Position numbers and translations under genes: made by a program. A stretch of 64,000 nucleotides of DNA, taken from NCBI GenBank assembly GCA_949361645.1, contig OX442428.1, positions 3,893,847 through 3,957,846 on the forward strand. The letters run 5' to 3'. This DNA is from Spongilla lacustris (taxonomy: Eukaryota; Porifera; Demospongiae; Spongillida; Spongillidae). Positions 19,334-30,349 of the stretch are shown piece after piece. The notes under the pieces were generated by a model. It was not told the DNA's origin. It saw only the letters and a program-made list of their open reading frames with translations, and did no database searches. Every line of letters starts with the position of its first letter. The first letter of the stretch is position 1.

Positions 19334-21640
19334 GTCTCCCCAGGGGTAACGCGTATAACATCATTATAGATTACAATGAAGCAAGCAAAGCCTCCATACT
19401 GTTACATGTAAAAGTGCATAGTTTTATAGTTCAGGTATGCCGTACTCCCTATGCCAATCAGTGCAGCGAGAGCCTCTAGCTGATGACATTTCACATACAG
19501 ACACTATTAAACTTTGAGAAGGTCGACTGCATGATGTGCAGAAGTAATGGCCATTGTTCTGCTCTTTGAACACACGTACTACTCACACAAGGCACTTTCT
19601 CCTAGCCCCTCCAGCACTGCCCTGCTTTGACTCATACTGGTGTAGTGTGGTCAGAGGCATAAAGAGATGAGTTGTATGTGAAGATACGGTTTCAGATTGT
19701 TGTGGTGACCTTAGGGACCTAGTGTGGGGCGACACTGGAACACCGTATGTGTTGGTAATAAGAGAGAGGGCCAATTTCTCATTGAATGTGCCGTGTTCCA
19801 TGCTTTTACCGTCTAAATGAAGGGCTGAATACAGTAGGAATGCATCCACCTCCACCATTCCCAAAATGGTTGCAAAGACACGATGATGCCATTTCCTAGT
19901 CCCCCAAGCTTCCTCTAGTGTCAGAGAAACTTGGCGAAGGTGGTTATGTACATCTATTTTGCTAGCACTATCAAAGTATTCTTCTACTAGCTTGGGTCTT
20001 TTCACAGTCTTGCAAAATATCTCTGATGACTCTCCATCTTCGGACACACGGTATCTTTTCTTCGTGTGTGGCTGGCCTTCCACTGTAGTCCCACAAGTTG
20101 ACAAGAACCTCTTTAGTGTCTTATCTTTCCAGGCCAAAGCAATCATTGGAACACCTTCAATTGTTGCAGTTGCAGCTTGGTGGTCACCACTTTGGTACTG
20201 ACAATTGTCCAAGTACTTTGCAAGGAACTCTTTAGTTGCCCCCTTCACGATGCCCTGTAAAAATAAGCCTCTTTTCCCCAGCATAACAGCTGCTGTTGTA
20301 CTAGTGAATGCCGAGTCTGCTCTAACGATGCGATGGCTTCCAAAGTAGGGCTCACACAGCCGAAGCAACCATGCTGTGCCAGCAGGGAGTGCTGACCAAT
20401 CTTTATCTGCCATATCACTTTTCTTTTCTTGTATTTCTAACCTCAACATGACACCAGTCACACCATCCGCAAGGTTTTTAAATTCTGCGCCAACACCTTT
20501 TGGCTTGCTTTTGGGTGTGTGGGAGAGCATCTGGCATGTCATCTGGCTTTCTACTAATCCAGGATGCAAATGACTCATCTACAACAAGACAGCTGGAAGG
20601 ACGAATCTTATCACGCCTGCGCTGATTGAAAGCATCGACAAGTGTGCAGACTGGGTGCCACCTGATTGGAAATTGTGGGATCATGAAAAGTCAAATAGCG
20701 AAGGATAGTTTCAAACCTTCTTTGCCCCATACCAAATCGATTTCCCCATGCTGGAGCAGGAAAGTGGCTATCCTCACTTTTTACGACACTCCAATACCTG
20801 TGACGGTCTCCATATGGATGCACAGTCATGCCATACAAAAAACCAAGCACCTTCAGTACCTCCTGTGGTGATGTTTCTGCCTGCCCAGCATCTTTCAGCA
20901 CTGTTGATGTCCAAAATGCAAAATCAGCCAGCATATGGGTTGGAAATTTCAGCAGGAGTCATACACTGATCTATTGAAAATGTGTGCATCATCTCCCCAC
21001 AGAATCCTCATGCTGTGATGATTTCCATCGAAGTGGTCAGCAGTAATGGCATTAACTGCTGTCCATTGTATTCCATCTATATGGATTATCGGGAGGGGCG
21101 GGTCTCGTGAGAGTGGCTTCAATAACGGGGTTCTCTTCAGGAGCATCATCTGAAGACTCATTTTCATCCTCATCGATATCGTCGCAAGAACGTACTTAAC
21201 TGTTCATATCGTCATCTTCAGGCTCAAGGTCGCGAGTCTCACGCTGCGCGCGTTCAGCAGCATATCGATATCTGGTTTGTCCCACCTTACTCGCCACTTT
21301 GCCGAAGGTCCTGCTCCTACCTTTTCCGTTACTTTTCCACGCAATTGGACCTTGGATGCCTGCTTCCCAAACTTGGCTGTAGCTTTTCTGGAGCCAAGAA
21401 CCTTTGTAACATTTGCGCACACTCTATCACCAACACTCAAGCCTTTCACCATTATCGTAACGTACGAACAATGGGAAACAGTGGAAAACAAAAGAAGCGT
21501 AGTGCAAAGCGCAGATATCACTATCAGTTTTTATGTGCAGGCGGATGTTGGGATCAGATAATAGTGCCACATAGTGAAGGATTTGTGCGTTGCCATTATA
21601 TCTAGTGAGATGTAGAGGCCAGCGTTACCCTTGGGGAATG
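19334..21640 (-). mobile_element. PB-1: piggyBac-type transposon nested in PB-2
   Basis: TTAA at 19330-19333 is followed by TGTCTCCCCAGGGGTAACGC. Near 21622-21638 the inverted counterpart GCGTTACCCTTGGGGA appears, but no TTAA follows; the end there is fused into a 40-bp palindrome. Between them the minus strand encodes a broken piggyBac transposase. The right boundary is therefore approximate. Confidence 0.7.
19424..21452 (-). pseudogene. PB-1 piggyBac-type transposase, several frameshifts
   Basis: The start at 21450-21452 gives MVKGLSVGDRVCANV, an SH3-like basic N-terminal segment ending KWRVRWDKPD. After an acidic linker come ITADHFDGNHHSM, DFAFWTSTVLKD, YGDRHRYW, then RFGMGQRRFETILRYLTFHD and the catalytic-Asp motif SSCLVVDESFASW, all typical of piggyBac (DDE_Tnp_1_7). 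19583-20578 carries KGVGAEFKNLADGV, HRIVRADSAFTST (second Asp), IDVHNHLRQVSL and ESKQGSAGGARRKC. A TGA at 19583-19585 precedes the Cys-rich C-terminal finger (HYFCTSCSR, CTDWHREYG), which ends at 19424. Frames change near 21240, 21150, 20940, 20650 and 20540, so the copy is dead. Confidence 0.8.
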
Positions 21641-21661
21641 TTCGTTCCCCAAGGGTAACGC
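21622..21661. repeat. 40-bp palindrome at the PB-1 end
   Basis: GCGTTACCCTTGGGGAA (17 bp), a 6-nt spacer TGTTCG, then its exact reverse complement. Each arm resembles the PB-1 terminal repeat, so two piggyBac ends seem to be fused head to head. Confidence 0.85.
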
Positions 21662-21782
21662 ATGATCATTTACTATGCAATTTTTTTTTTAAATTTCAAA
21701 AATATTTATTTGCATGAGAGAATACATGAAAGGAATAAATGCACATTTATTATTATATACACTAAAGTAAGTCCTTTAACAG

Positions 21783-24357
21783 TCATGTTAACCTAGATAG
21801 GATAGCTCTACAGTTCGCCCTTACTAATGTCAACCCTAGGTGGCTGTACAGGCTAAAAATGGTCTTGGACTTTAGTTCATTATTCCTGATGGAGAGACGA
21901 CCTGCAAGCTTTGATAATGCTGCCACTGCTTCAGCCCCCCAACACCCGTAGGTCTCAACAACAAGTGGGATACAAGCCCACCCCAATTCATCACACTTTT
22001 TGTCGCTGCTGTTGTGTTTTCTGTTCTCAGTCAACAGGGCTGCCGAACCAGCCGTCACGCTCGCTTCTAGCAGAACACTTGATTGTAGCGTAGATGTGAC
22101 GGACAAGTCAAAGGCAGCTGGCTTGCCAAGGTCCCAGTTAGGAACAAGAACATCTGCTGGGCGGGATTGAGAATCAGATCCCGCCCCACAACCCATTTCC
22201 AGACGTGGACCCAAGCAAGCACGTTAGCAGAAGTCATAAAACACATCCCTGAGCTTATTGTGTCGCGAAACCACATCCCCTCCATGTTTGCAAGTGAGGG
22301 AGTGATGGCCAAAGTCATCCAACACACAGGAAGGACAGTGAGGGCAACTTTGGCCTTGGACCACAGGAATACCCAACCATCACTTAAGTGCTACTTGAAA
22401 CTCAGCAGGCTCCAAGTGGAGGTTGAGTCGTGGGGAGGGAGTGACTGACAGCCAAGCAGAGGCATGAGGTGAGGAAATGGACAAAAGACGAGCCCTGTCA
22501 GTCACAGATGCATTGTGAAAAAGATTATTGAACTGTTGTTCTTCTATCTTGGAAGACAGAACCTTCTGTGAAAGAGGAGAATCACCTATAGCCTCAGGGG
22601 TGAGAGAATCTTGGGGGTCTACTAAACTGTTGTAAAGGTGCAATGACGAGGATAAATACCTACCTGATGATGGAGAAAGGCCTGAGGACAAAAATGATGC
22701 AATGTAAGCTGCAGGAGAGTGGAAACTTAAGCTCCGAAGCCCTAAACCCCCTCTTTTCAAGCTAAGTTGAGCCTGTTGCCAGGTGGCAGCGGAAGCATCC
22801 ACTGCAGTGCATTCCGAAAAGCATTGCTGCACACCATCATCAAACAAGGCAAAGGCCTCATTGACTAGGAGAGGTGGAGTGTTCCTAGCTAAGTGAACTA
22901 GTCTGCAATAGCTCCCACATTGCCTGAGAAGAAGTAGGGCCACCTGGGGGTCGATAGAACCCACAGCTTCTAACTCCTTTAGCAACTTGGAAGCCTCTGA
23001 CTGTTTCTGCGCTACAAACTTTGCGCAGAACACTAAATCCCCTATGGGAGCCCCCAGGATCTCAAAGTGTGGCACATTCGATCGCCTCATCTCCTCTGGG
23101 AAAGAGCTTAGATCCCTCAAACTGAACAACTCACATTTGGCGATGTTGATATTGAGGCCGAGTGGTGGTCCGCGTTCTTGGATGATGGCGAGAACCCGAG
23201 TAATGGCTGCAACGGGCCCTGCAACAACACCATCATCAATATACCAGTGGTGAAACAATAGCGATTCACAGTCAACATCCTCCGCAATTGCTGATATCAT
23301 CTGTTGCAATACAAGACAAAAAAGAAGGGGACCTAGGGGATCGCCTTGTTGTACACCTATTTCTGATGAAATAGTACACAAAGAGTGCCACAAAGTGGGA
23401 TGTTGCCCATAACACCATTGAGACCATGGGAGCAAGGGCACATGCATTCAGGACGGCCTGCCTTGATACCCGATTAAATGCATTGAGCAAATCGATCTTC
23501 AATACTGCAAAATCAACCTCCTGCCAATGTTCGTCCACACAGCTTCTGAGGCCATGAATAATCTTTTCTGCACCCCCTTGACAAGCTACCCCAAGTTGAA
23601 AAGGAGCGAGGAAGTCATGGGCCTTTGACTTAGTCATGGAGCATAGGCATTTCCCAACCAGACGCCGAATAGCCTCTCCAACTGCAATAGGCCGGATGTC
23701 GGGGGGGCAGTTGGGTTTGTTCTTCTCCAGCGCCACCAGGTTGCCCCCTGCAAGGAACCTAGCCAAATGTACAGGAACCTTGCCCGAGATAAGCAAATTA
23801 ACCACCTCCCTAAGTACAGCACAGATCGGGAACTGAAGGGGAACCTCTGCTGCTTCTATCAGATGCTGTATGCGGAGACCTGAGGGGCCACACGCTGTAT
23901 CCTTTGGAAAGGAGTGCAATACGGCCATGATGTTGAAGTCTGGTGGAAGGTAAGGGGCAGCTAAGAGAGGTGCTGTGGGAGGAGTGGGAGGGGTTCCTTT
24001 GGGATGCTTGGAGACCAATAGATTCCATGTGGTGTTGTTGTCGGGGGCCAGGCCAGAAGAAGTTAGAGTCTGACAGGCCTTAGATAAAAGTCCCTCCCTA
24101 GCAAGAGAAACTGCTGTCTGGACATTTGAAGATTTGTGGTTAGAGGTAGGACGCATGGGGCCAGGGGAATGATTGGATGCTCTATTCCATAGTGCTCTAA
24201 ACTCACCTTTGGACCATTGGGCGCATAGACGACTGATAGACACAGGCTTGTGATGTCTGCCTGCAAGCTTTGGAGCAAGAAGAACACATTTAGGCAGCAT
24301 TAACAGCTTCAGCCAAGCATCCTCAGAGTTGTCATGCAGAAGACAAAACAAGAGCAA
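21783..24357 (-). pseudogene. RLE-LINE reverse transcriptase + RLE domain, broken
   Basis: RT motifs read in order: ACGPSGLRIQHLIEA, LVALEKNKPN, DIRPIAVGEAIRRLVGK, FQLGVACQGGAEKIIHGL, FAVLKIDLLNAFN, VQQGDPLGPLLFCL and HHWYIDDGVV (F/YxDD-type site as YIDD). Thumb-like sequence follows, then CPHCPSC with a spaced HSLTC (CCHC) and SRHNKLRDV, then RPADVLVPNWDLG and AAFDLSVTS, the likely Asp residues of the restriction-like endonuclease, and PLVVETYGCWGAEAV. Breaks: a frameshift near 23420; TGA near 22380 where the 54-kb copy has Trp; and TAA near 22233 where that copy has Gln. Stop at 21783. RLE enzymes nick the target to prime reverse transcription, often at fixed sites. The target here is unknown. 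Confidence 0.8.
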
Positions 24358-25726
24358 ATGAAAGTCTGTCTTTCAAAGGGATGTGCCGAACTGTACGGCC
24401 AGGTAGATTACACACAGATTCAAATGTCGGTAGGGGGAAAAGTGAAGGATCGGCTACTTGGACACCGAGAGGGGACAGACTGGGAGGTGCAGCAGTGGCA
24501 TGTGTGCATTTGCGAAGATGAGAAGAATGGCGCGAATTAGCCACCAGCTGCTGACAATTGGGACAAACGAAAAGATCTTGTTCTTGAAGCCAAGAGCCAG
24601 GTACTGCACCAGAGAAGAAACCTTGAGCATGTAAGGTCATATGTTGACGCCACATGGTGGGAGCAATGAGTTGTTGGCAGCCTTGGACTGGACAGGATTT
24701 CTTATGGGGGTGTTGGCTAGAGGACAGGACTTCACTCTGCTCAGGTAGTACATCACGTACATGTGACTGTGTTGGCAGTGGATCATTAGCTGTTAATTCT
24801 AAAATAGAAGTGTCTGGACTGGAATGGCCATTGCTAAGGCATGGTAGTGGAGCAAACAATGATGGAAAAGGTGTGTGTGGAGTCATTGCAGAGTTACAGG
24901 GGGTGTTGAGAGAGAGTGGCCTAGTGACATTGTAATCCTGTTCTTCTGTGAGAGACGGTGGACTCTGAGGCGAGGGTGTCCAAGGCATAGATGGCTGTAA
25001 ATCTTGTCCCTGATTGTTGGAAAGAGAATTCAAGCTATTGGGTTGGAGAACAGTCTCTAATTGTGGTATAGATGCAGGTAGGATGACAGTGCTTGAGAGA
25101 ACAACGTTAGCACATTTCCCACTTCTTCCCGGGTAACGGTTCACACATGGGTGCCCCTCTCGACAACACTTACAAGATGTGCAACGAGCAACTGAGGTGT
25201 AGCACTTGCAACAAGTTGGAGATTGTGACCCACACTGGGAGGAAGGGGCCAAGGATTGTTGGAACTGGAACTCATTAAGGGTGAAGTGGGAGCCTGAAGG
25301 AAAGGAAGGACCCTGTCCAGGTGATTTGGGCTCTGGGATTAATGCTGATACATGTAGCTGGTTTTGACTATCAAAAGGATGGGCAACTAAAGAACCAGGT
25401 GAAGGAGTAATGAATGATGAAGGTGTAGAACTAGGTGGCAGCTGCGGAAGTGGTTGAGACAGAGGCAGCTGCTGGGAATCGGGGAATGAGGACGTATGCT
25501 GGGGAAGTGGTTGTGAGCTGGAAAAATCATTGGCGGTCCTGTTGCTTGAAGCAGTGATAGAGTTAGTATAGTTATGACAACAACCGTGCTTTGACGGTAG
25601 GCAATCGTTACACGCGCGACCCGCTTTAGCGCACGCACAAGACTTACATCTGGCATTGACGCCGTTAACGTTGCAGCGGCAACACTTCCGACGGCGACTC
25701 GGTATACTCTGCGGACTTCGATTCAT
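24332..25726 (-). CDS. RLE-LINE N-terminal region: two Cys-rich motifs and zinc fingers
   Basis: A 464-codon frame from ATG 25724-25726. Residues 12-50 hold a Cys cluster (KCCRCNVNG, CKSCACAKAGRAC, CLPSKHGCC) and residues ~170-215 a second copy of the same pattern (CCKCYTS, CTSCKCCREGHPC, then SGKCAN). The spacer is Ser/Pro/Gln-rich, low complexity. Near residues 345-420 lie two finger-like motifs: CPVQGCQQLIAPTMWRQH and CPNCQQLV with HLRKC. N-terminal fingers in this LINE branch bind target DNA. The frame ends at 24332, but the RT frame overlaps it by one register (SFALVL shared), so ORF1 and ORF2 were probably one protein now split by a 1-nt shift. The repeated Cys pattern recalls CXC-type DNA-binding motifs, but that is only a resemblance. 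Confidence 0.7.
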   Translation of the reverse strand: MNRSPQSIPSRRRKCCRCNVNGVNARCKSCACAKAGRACNDCLPSKHGCCHNYTNSITASSNRTANDFSSSQPLPQHTSSFPDSQQLPLSQPLPQLPPSSTPSSFITPSPGSLVAHPFDSQNQLHVSALIPEPKSPGQGPSFPSGSHFTLNEFQFQQSLAPSSQCGSQSPTCCKCYTSVARCTSCKCCREGHPCVNRYPGRSGKCANVVLSSTVILPASIPQLETVLQPNSLNSLSNNQGQDLQPSMPWTPSPQSPPSLTEEQDYNVTRPLSLNTPCNSAMTPHTPFPSLFAPLPCLSNGHSSPDTSILELTANDPLPTQSHVRDVLPEQSEVLSSSQHPHKKSCPVQGCQQLIAPTMWRQHMTLHAQGFFSGAVPGSWLQEQDLFVCPNCQQLVANSRHSSHLRKCTHATAAPPSLSPLGVQVADPSLFPLPTFESVCNLPGRTVRHIPLKDRLSFALVLSSA

Positions 25727-26028
25727 GACGCGCTCCTATGAATTCTGAACACTCCATGATCCAAAGAATTCAACAAATAAGACCACAAACCACCTGCAAA
25801 CCACCGCCATTTTACAATAGATCATTTAAACATTAATGTAGTGTGTATGAAACACATGAAATTGCATTCCTGATATCAGCTTTGAGGATTGTAGAATGAA
25901 CTAAGTTACATATAGATATATGCATGTACAGATACACCAACGTATTCAATAATGCCTGTTTTATAGTATCAAGTCTATATAAAAACCGTCACATCATTGT
26001 CCAATAACAAAATCAAGTCACCATCTGT

Positions 26029-27257
26029 TCAAATGGACATTGATTCAATGTGTTCTTTGAAGCATGACTTAGTAATTCGGTTACAAAAAGCACTGATGAA
26101 GTTTCTTGAGCTATCATCTGATGATAAGATGCTACAGAGATCACAGAAATATGAACACTTCTGGTGGCATGAGCGACATCTTAGTTGATCTCCAGGCTTG
26201 TAGCTTGGCAATGTGCTAAGCTTCTTTGCACAATGAGTACGAACAGCCTGATGATAGTGAAGGATAAAGAGATCATTAAAAAAAACTCCGCTGAGTTATC
26301 ATTTGGACATACACATGCATTAATATAATTACCTCAACAATAGGAACATCTTCTGGTTTCCCTTGAGATCGCCGTCGTACAGCCTCCTGAGTAAATGCAT
26401 TGAAAATGAGCTGATGGGCAACATGACCAAGAAATGTAGAAAAATCATCAATTTTGGTCTTCCATTACATTCTTCTGCCTCAGTTCATGCCTGTATGCTA
26501 TAAAGGCATCAGTGATCACCATCCCCATACTGAGCTAAATACTCGATGCCACCAGCAATGTGTATGCAAATTGTAATGATCCCTGCCTGAAATGATCATG
26601 GATGTCTATAGTAGAAAAATATTCATATATCTTTTGTATGACTTTTGGTCGTTTTACATGCTTCTCATAAGCTATTGTGACAAAGCATCCCTTCTCAATT
26701 ACTTATCTGTGTTGCTTGCGAATGCTGTCCTTCCCTGCCAAAGTTGTTTCAGCATTGAAAATAATATGCTTTGGTTTCTTGTCTGCCCAGGCCAATGCTT
26801 ATTATTGTCACTGCATATTGATTCCAAAACCATATGCCTACCATGCTCAGGGGAATTTCTCCTGATGACCGACTGCTCAAAAAGTCTTTAGGATAATGCT
26901 TTGAGGCAGTTTTAACTATTCGCATAAAATAAAGCCCTCTAGATCTTAGTGCTTCCAATGTCTTCACTGAAGCAAATACACTGTCTGCAATGACAATCCT
27001 ACCAGAACCAAAGTAGCTTTGCGTAAGCCTTAGTTTCGCAGCTGATCCTGCACCTAATTCATCATAATCCTTCTTAGATTGGCATTATTATGTCAAGGCT
27101 CAAAATTACTCCTGACATGCCATCAGCATAGGACTTTAGTTTGGCGCCTACACCCTCAGGCTTGCGTGGTATCTTTGTTACATGTGGCAAACCGGTTGCA
27201 GTATACTCTCCATCAGCCCTGCCATGAACTCATACACTCATCAACTACTAAATATTT
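26029..27257 (-). pseudogene. PB-2 transposase, catalytic and C-terminal part
   Basis: Downstream of the Sola-like insertion the piggyBac frame resumes at KYLVVDECMSSWQG (first catalytic Asp), then RKPEGVGAKLKSYADGMSGV, FGSGRIVIADSVFAS (second Asp), VKTLEALRSRGLYFMRIVK, IDIHDHFRQGSLQFA, then ITDAFIAYRHELRQK, HVAHQLIFNAF and a Cys-rich finger (CRSCHQKCSYFCDLC) ending with TGA at 26029-26031. Several frame changes and stops occur. Order and spacing match PB-1 but the sequences are clearly diverged, so these are two families. Confidence 0.8.
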
Positions 27258-29269
27258 GGGTCATTCTATGGCAGAACACCCAGAGGGCATGCTATTTTGG
27301 CACCACACCTTCCCAGATTTGGTTTATATCTTTTATATATACTTATTATATTAGGGAAAGTACTGATGCCAATTATCACCTTTGTATTTCTATCAGATAT
27401 TGAGAAAATTGATTTTTAAGTATTTATTACTATTATTACCCTAACATGTTAAAAAATTCGTATCTTTTGAACTGTTGGTCATGGAGTGACATAGAAGGTA
27501 TCATTGGGAAGCCAAAACCATGGTTCATAACACCATTGTGCTATATTAGGTATTCAGTAAAGTTAATTAACCAATAACGTGTGATGCAATGTTTAGCAGC
27601 TTATGGATAAAAAGGGACAAGTTATTCTACAATGGCATTATATTTACATAATAGTGTTGTCATAATTAAGTATAAATATTAAAAACTTGGGTTGGCTAAT
27701 ATTATATATCAAGAACCTAAACATGGGAAGTAGCAGCACTTCATTTAGGTTACATATAAGACAAAAGCATAATAAGATTCATTGTTTTGACAATGCACCA
27801 CATAAAAGGATAACAATGTTTGCATGTATTCCTGCAGCAACTTAGGAAAAAGGTAAATGTCAGGGGGCCCACATTTTATCGTGCTCTTGAGTGATTCACA
27901 TGAAAGGGTGTATCCTCTTGAACTGGTCAAGCTAGGTGGGTCAATGGTGCAAAGGATATCACTTTCCTCAATCCAGCATGTGTCATCTACTTCAGGTATA
28001 ACAAACTTGTTCATAGGGCCACTGGGGTGCATGAACTTGATTAAAAGGTCTCCAAACTCTTCAGAAATATCATTTACTATACCATACCACACCTTTTTAT
28101 CATACATGCATGCTACATAGTTTCCTTTGGCCACATCACGGATGTCAATTTGCAATGCCTCTATAATGCTGACTACTCTTGGCCCTTGGTCCAGAGGAAA
28201 CCTCATGCACCGCCAAAGTAGTTGTGGATAGGGGAACATATCTATGATACCTCTGAGTACCTTTGAGGGTGTGGCATTCACTGAACCATTGCTGCAGTGC
28301 TGCATCTACTTCCTGTATAGTTTCATTACTTACAAAGTGAAAATGCACACCGTGTATGTTGTCCCTGCAAAATGCAAACATATCTTGGGGGGTAAGGATT
28401 TGATTTGAAATGGGTCGCTGAAGACTAGCATTAAGAGTAAGCCGTTTTGCTGTTCCACCAATCCCATCACATGCAGTTTTACCATTTGATGTGGCAAAGA
28501 AATGCCACTCTGCAAGCAATCCCTTATGGTGACACAGGTTAATAATATTATAACGATTTTTATATTGCCCTGCACAACCATCTGAATAGTAGTGTACTTT
28601 TGTAAGGGAAGGATGGGTTACTTTTATGTTATCCAGCAGCTTTTTCTGAAAAAGCATAGACAGTAGCTGTTGTGTGAACTCACCAACCATGCAGTAGCTT
28701 TCAACACTAAGGATGTATGGGCAACCAAAAGTATGTACGGCTTCATGCTTTGTTGTGCTTACATTACAACCACAATTTATTCATAGCAGCTTGTGTTAAG
28801 CAAGTATAAATAAATAACACTACAGTTTGTGAAATTCAGTACTTAATAACCATAGATATAACCAGTTCAATTTTGATCTGAAAAAAACCTCTGATGATAC
28901 AGTTTTTTTATGCATTATTAATTAGACTGAAAGGTTTTGTCCTTTTAACCTGACATGTGCTGCAAATGAAGAAAATCAATTATGAGTTAATTAACCTAAT
29001 AAAATTATTAATTTTATTGGATAATGAAATATTTCATTGATTTAACTTCTCAGTAATACATTATGTGACATATACTGACAGAGATGTTAGCAGTCAAAGA
29101 TGCAGGGTCAGTGATATAAATATGATGATTATTTGACAATCAGATAATGCTAATGAGGTGATAATGCATTTGGTTACTTTCCCAATCATGGTGAACATGT
29201 GTACTTGAATTCATACAAATCTAAGATGGTGTGGTGCCTTTGACTGGGTGATCTGTCATAGATTGACCC
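27258..29269 (-). mobile_element. 2012-bp DNA transposon, Sola-like, 4-bp TSD ATTT
   Basis: Both ends begin GGGTCA(T/A)TCTATG in inverted orientation, continue (G/A)CAGA(A/T)CACCCAG, and after a variable spacer share GGCACCACACC. ATTT at 27254-27257 and 29270-29273 is the target duplication; removing the element joins PB-2 codons exactly (CCTGGCAAAT to ATTTAGTAGTTG, giving PGK-YLVVDE). A 4-bp duplication and the encoded protein point to the Sola group, but the superfamily call is inference. Coding capacity covers only the C-terminal half of a transposase, so it is an internally deleted or decayed copy. Confidence 0.8.
27745..28690 (-). pseudogene. Sola-like transposase, C-terminal half, one frameshift
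   Basis: 28145-28690 encodes HYYSDGCAGQYKNRYN (a likely catalytic Asp region), CHHKGLLAEWHFFATSNGKT, CDGIGGTAKRLTLNASLQRP and FCRDNIHGVHFHFVS. After a frameshift near 28165, 27745-28305 continues with DIRDVAKGNYVACMYD, VWYGIVNDISEEFGDLLIKF then MHPSGP and DDTCWIEESDIL, an SH3-like tail that commonly follows this core in invertebrate and fish relatives. The N-terminal half of the transposase is absent from the 580 bp upstream. Related proteins are known to me only as uncharacterised; the link to Sola rests on the 4-bp duplication and the SDG-x-x-QYKN motif. Confidence 0.65.
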
Positions 29270-30349
29270 ATTTGCCAGGTGTGACCACTGCCAATCTCCG
29301 CTGAACAAAAGCTTCAATGAATCCTCGAATTGGATGCCATGGATCCTAAACAAAATCAGATGTAAAGCATTATCCATTCATATTTTTATAACACTTACTA
29401 TATCAATGGCTTTTGTTGTACAAAGTTCTGCTGACAAAGAAAGATTTGCTGAGATAGCTTGAAACCTTTTACAAGTCATTCCAAAACGTTTTTCATAGCA
29501 CCCTGGTGTATATGCAGAGTTAGGATCCTGTATATCGCTCCAGTAGATGTTCAAAGGCCCTCTTTTACTTTCGAGTACCATTGCTAGACAAATCCCTAGT
29601 ATTCACCCTCAAGTAAGGGTACTTCACTGTTAGCCTGCAACCTCTCAGTTGTGTATTTTAGCAAACTGCTCAAATGTTGTCTTGGATACATCAGAAGGAA
29701 GTAATCTAGTTCACTCTTTTCTTCTTGGACATTACTCCATTTGAATAGGGTACAGTAATCTTTGGTGCTTGCAGCTTGATCGATTTCAACACGTTCCACC
29801 ACTTTCCAAGTTTGTCCATGGGGACATAGCAATGGATCTTCAGTCTCAACTCTATTGCAGTAAGCAATAATAATCACAGTTACATGTAAATGAACGCATA
29901 CATATGTATGTATCATGATGCTTATGCACGTACATATAGATAATCTCATTCTCACAAAGATAATACTTGTTACCTTTTGCGTATCACAAAATAGATAATA
30001 CTCGTTCCCTTTTGCGTACCGTTCGTGGTCAAGGGTCTCTGAAACCTCTGTTTCAGTCAGATCAGCATCACTAGACATAGCTTCATCGTCATCACTCTCA
30101 CTGCTCCGCACAGTGCGTTCTACCTTCCATTTCACTATCATCATTGCGCAGCCTCATCTGTTTATTGCTGACACACCCATCGCGGTCAATAGCCTTCAAA
30201 GAGTAAGCTCCTTGGGACCCATCATCTCATTTAACAGCTATACTTCGCTTATGCCCACTTCCTTCTACCCCAATGACAACTCCTGTCGTCCCATGGAGTG
30301 CCTTGGACCTTCCAGATACTCTGTCACTGTTGTTAAAGGGCTTGACCAT
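29270..30349 (-). pseudogene. PB-2 transposase, N-terminal part
   Basis: ATG at 30347-30349 starts MVKPFNNSDRVSGRSK, then VIGVEGSGHKRSIAVK, an SH3-like domain like that of PB-1 (TGA at the place where PB-1 has Trp). An acidic stretch follows (SDDDEAMSSDADLTETE), then TWKVVERVEIDQ, LDYFLLMYPRQHL, NIYWSDIQDPNSAYTPG, RFGMTCKRFQAISANLS and WHPIRGFIEAF. The last continues across the Sola-like insertion. Frames break near 30110, 29970, 29590 and 29380. Confidence 0.75.

Larger units (their letters stand above)
21679..25740 (-). mobile_element. non-LTR retrotransposon with restriction-enzyme-like endonuclease, near full length
   Basis: On the minus strand: a 5' Cys-rich region, reverse transcriptase, a CCHC motif and a C-terminal PD-(D/E)xK-like domain, ending with a short 3' UTR and an A-rich tail (T run at 21679-21690 on the plus strand). 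This order marks the R2/NeSL/Hero-like early branch of LINEs. The 5' boundary is set just above the first ATG (25724-25726) and is approximate. It lies in the 3' part of PB-2, next to PB-1. A 5'-truncated relative lies at 54.64-55.27 kb on the plus strand. Confidence 0.8.
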
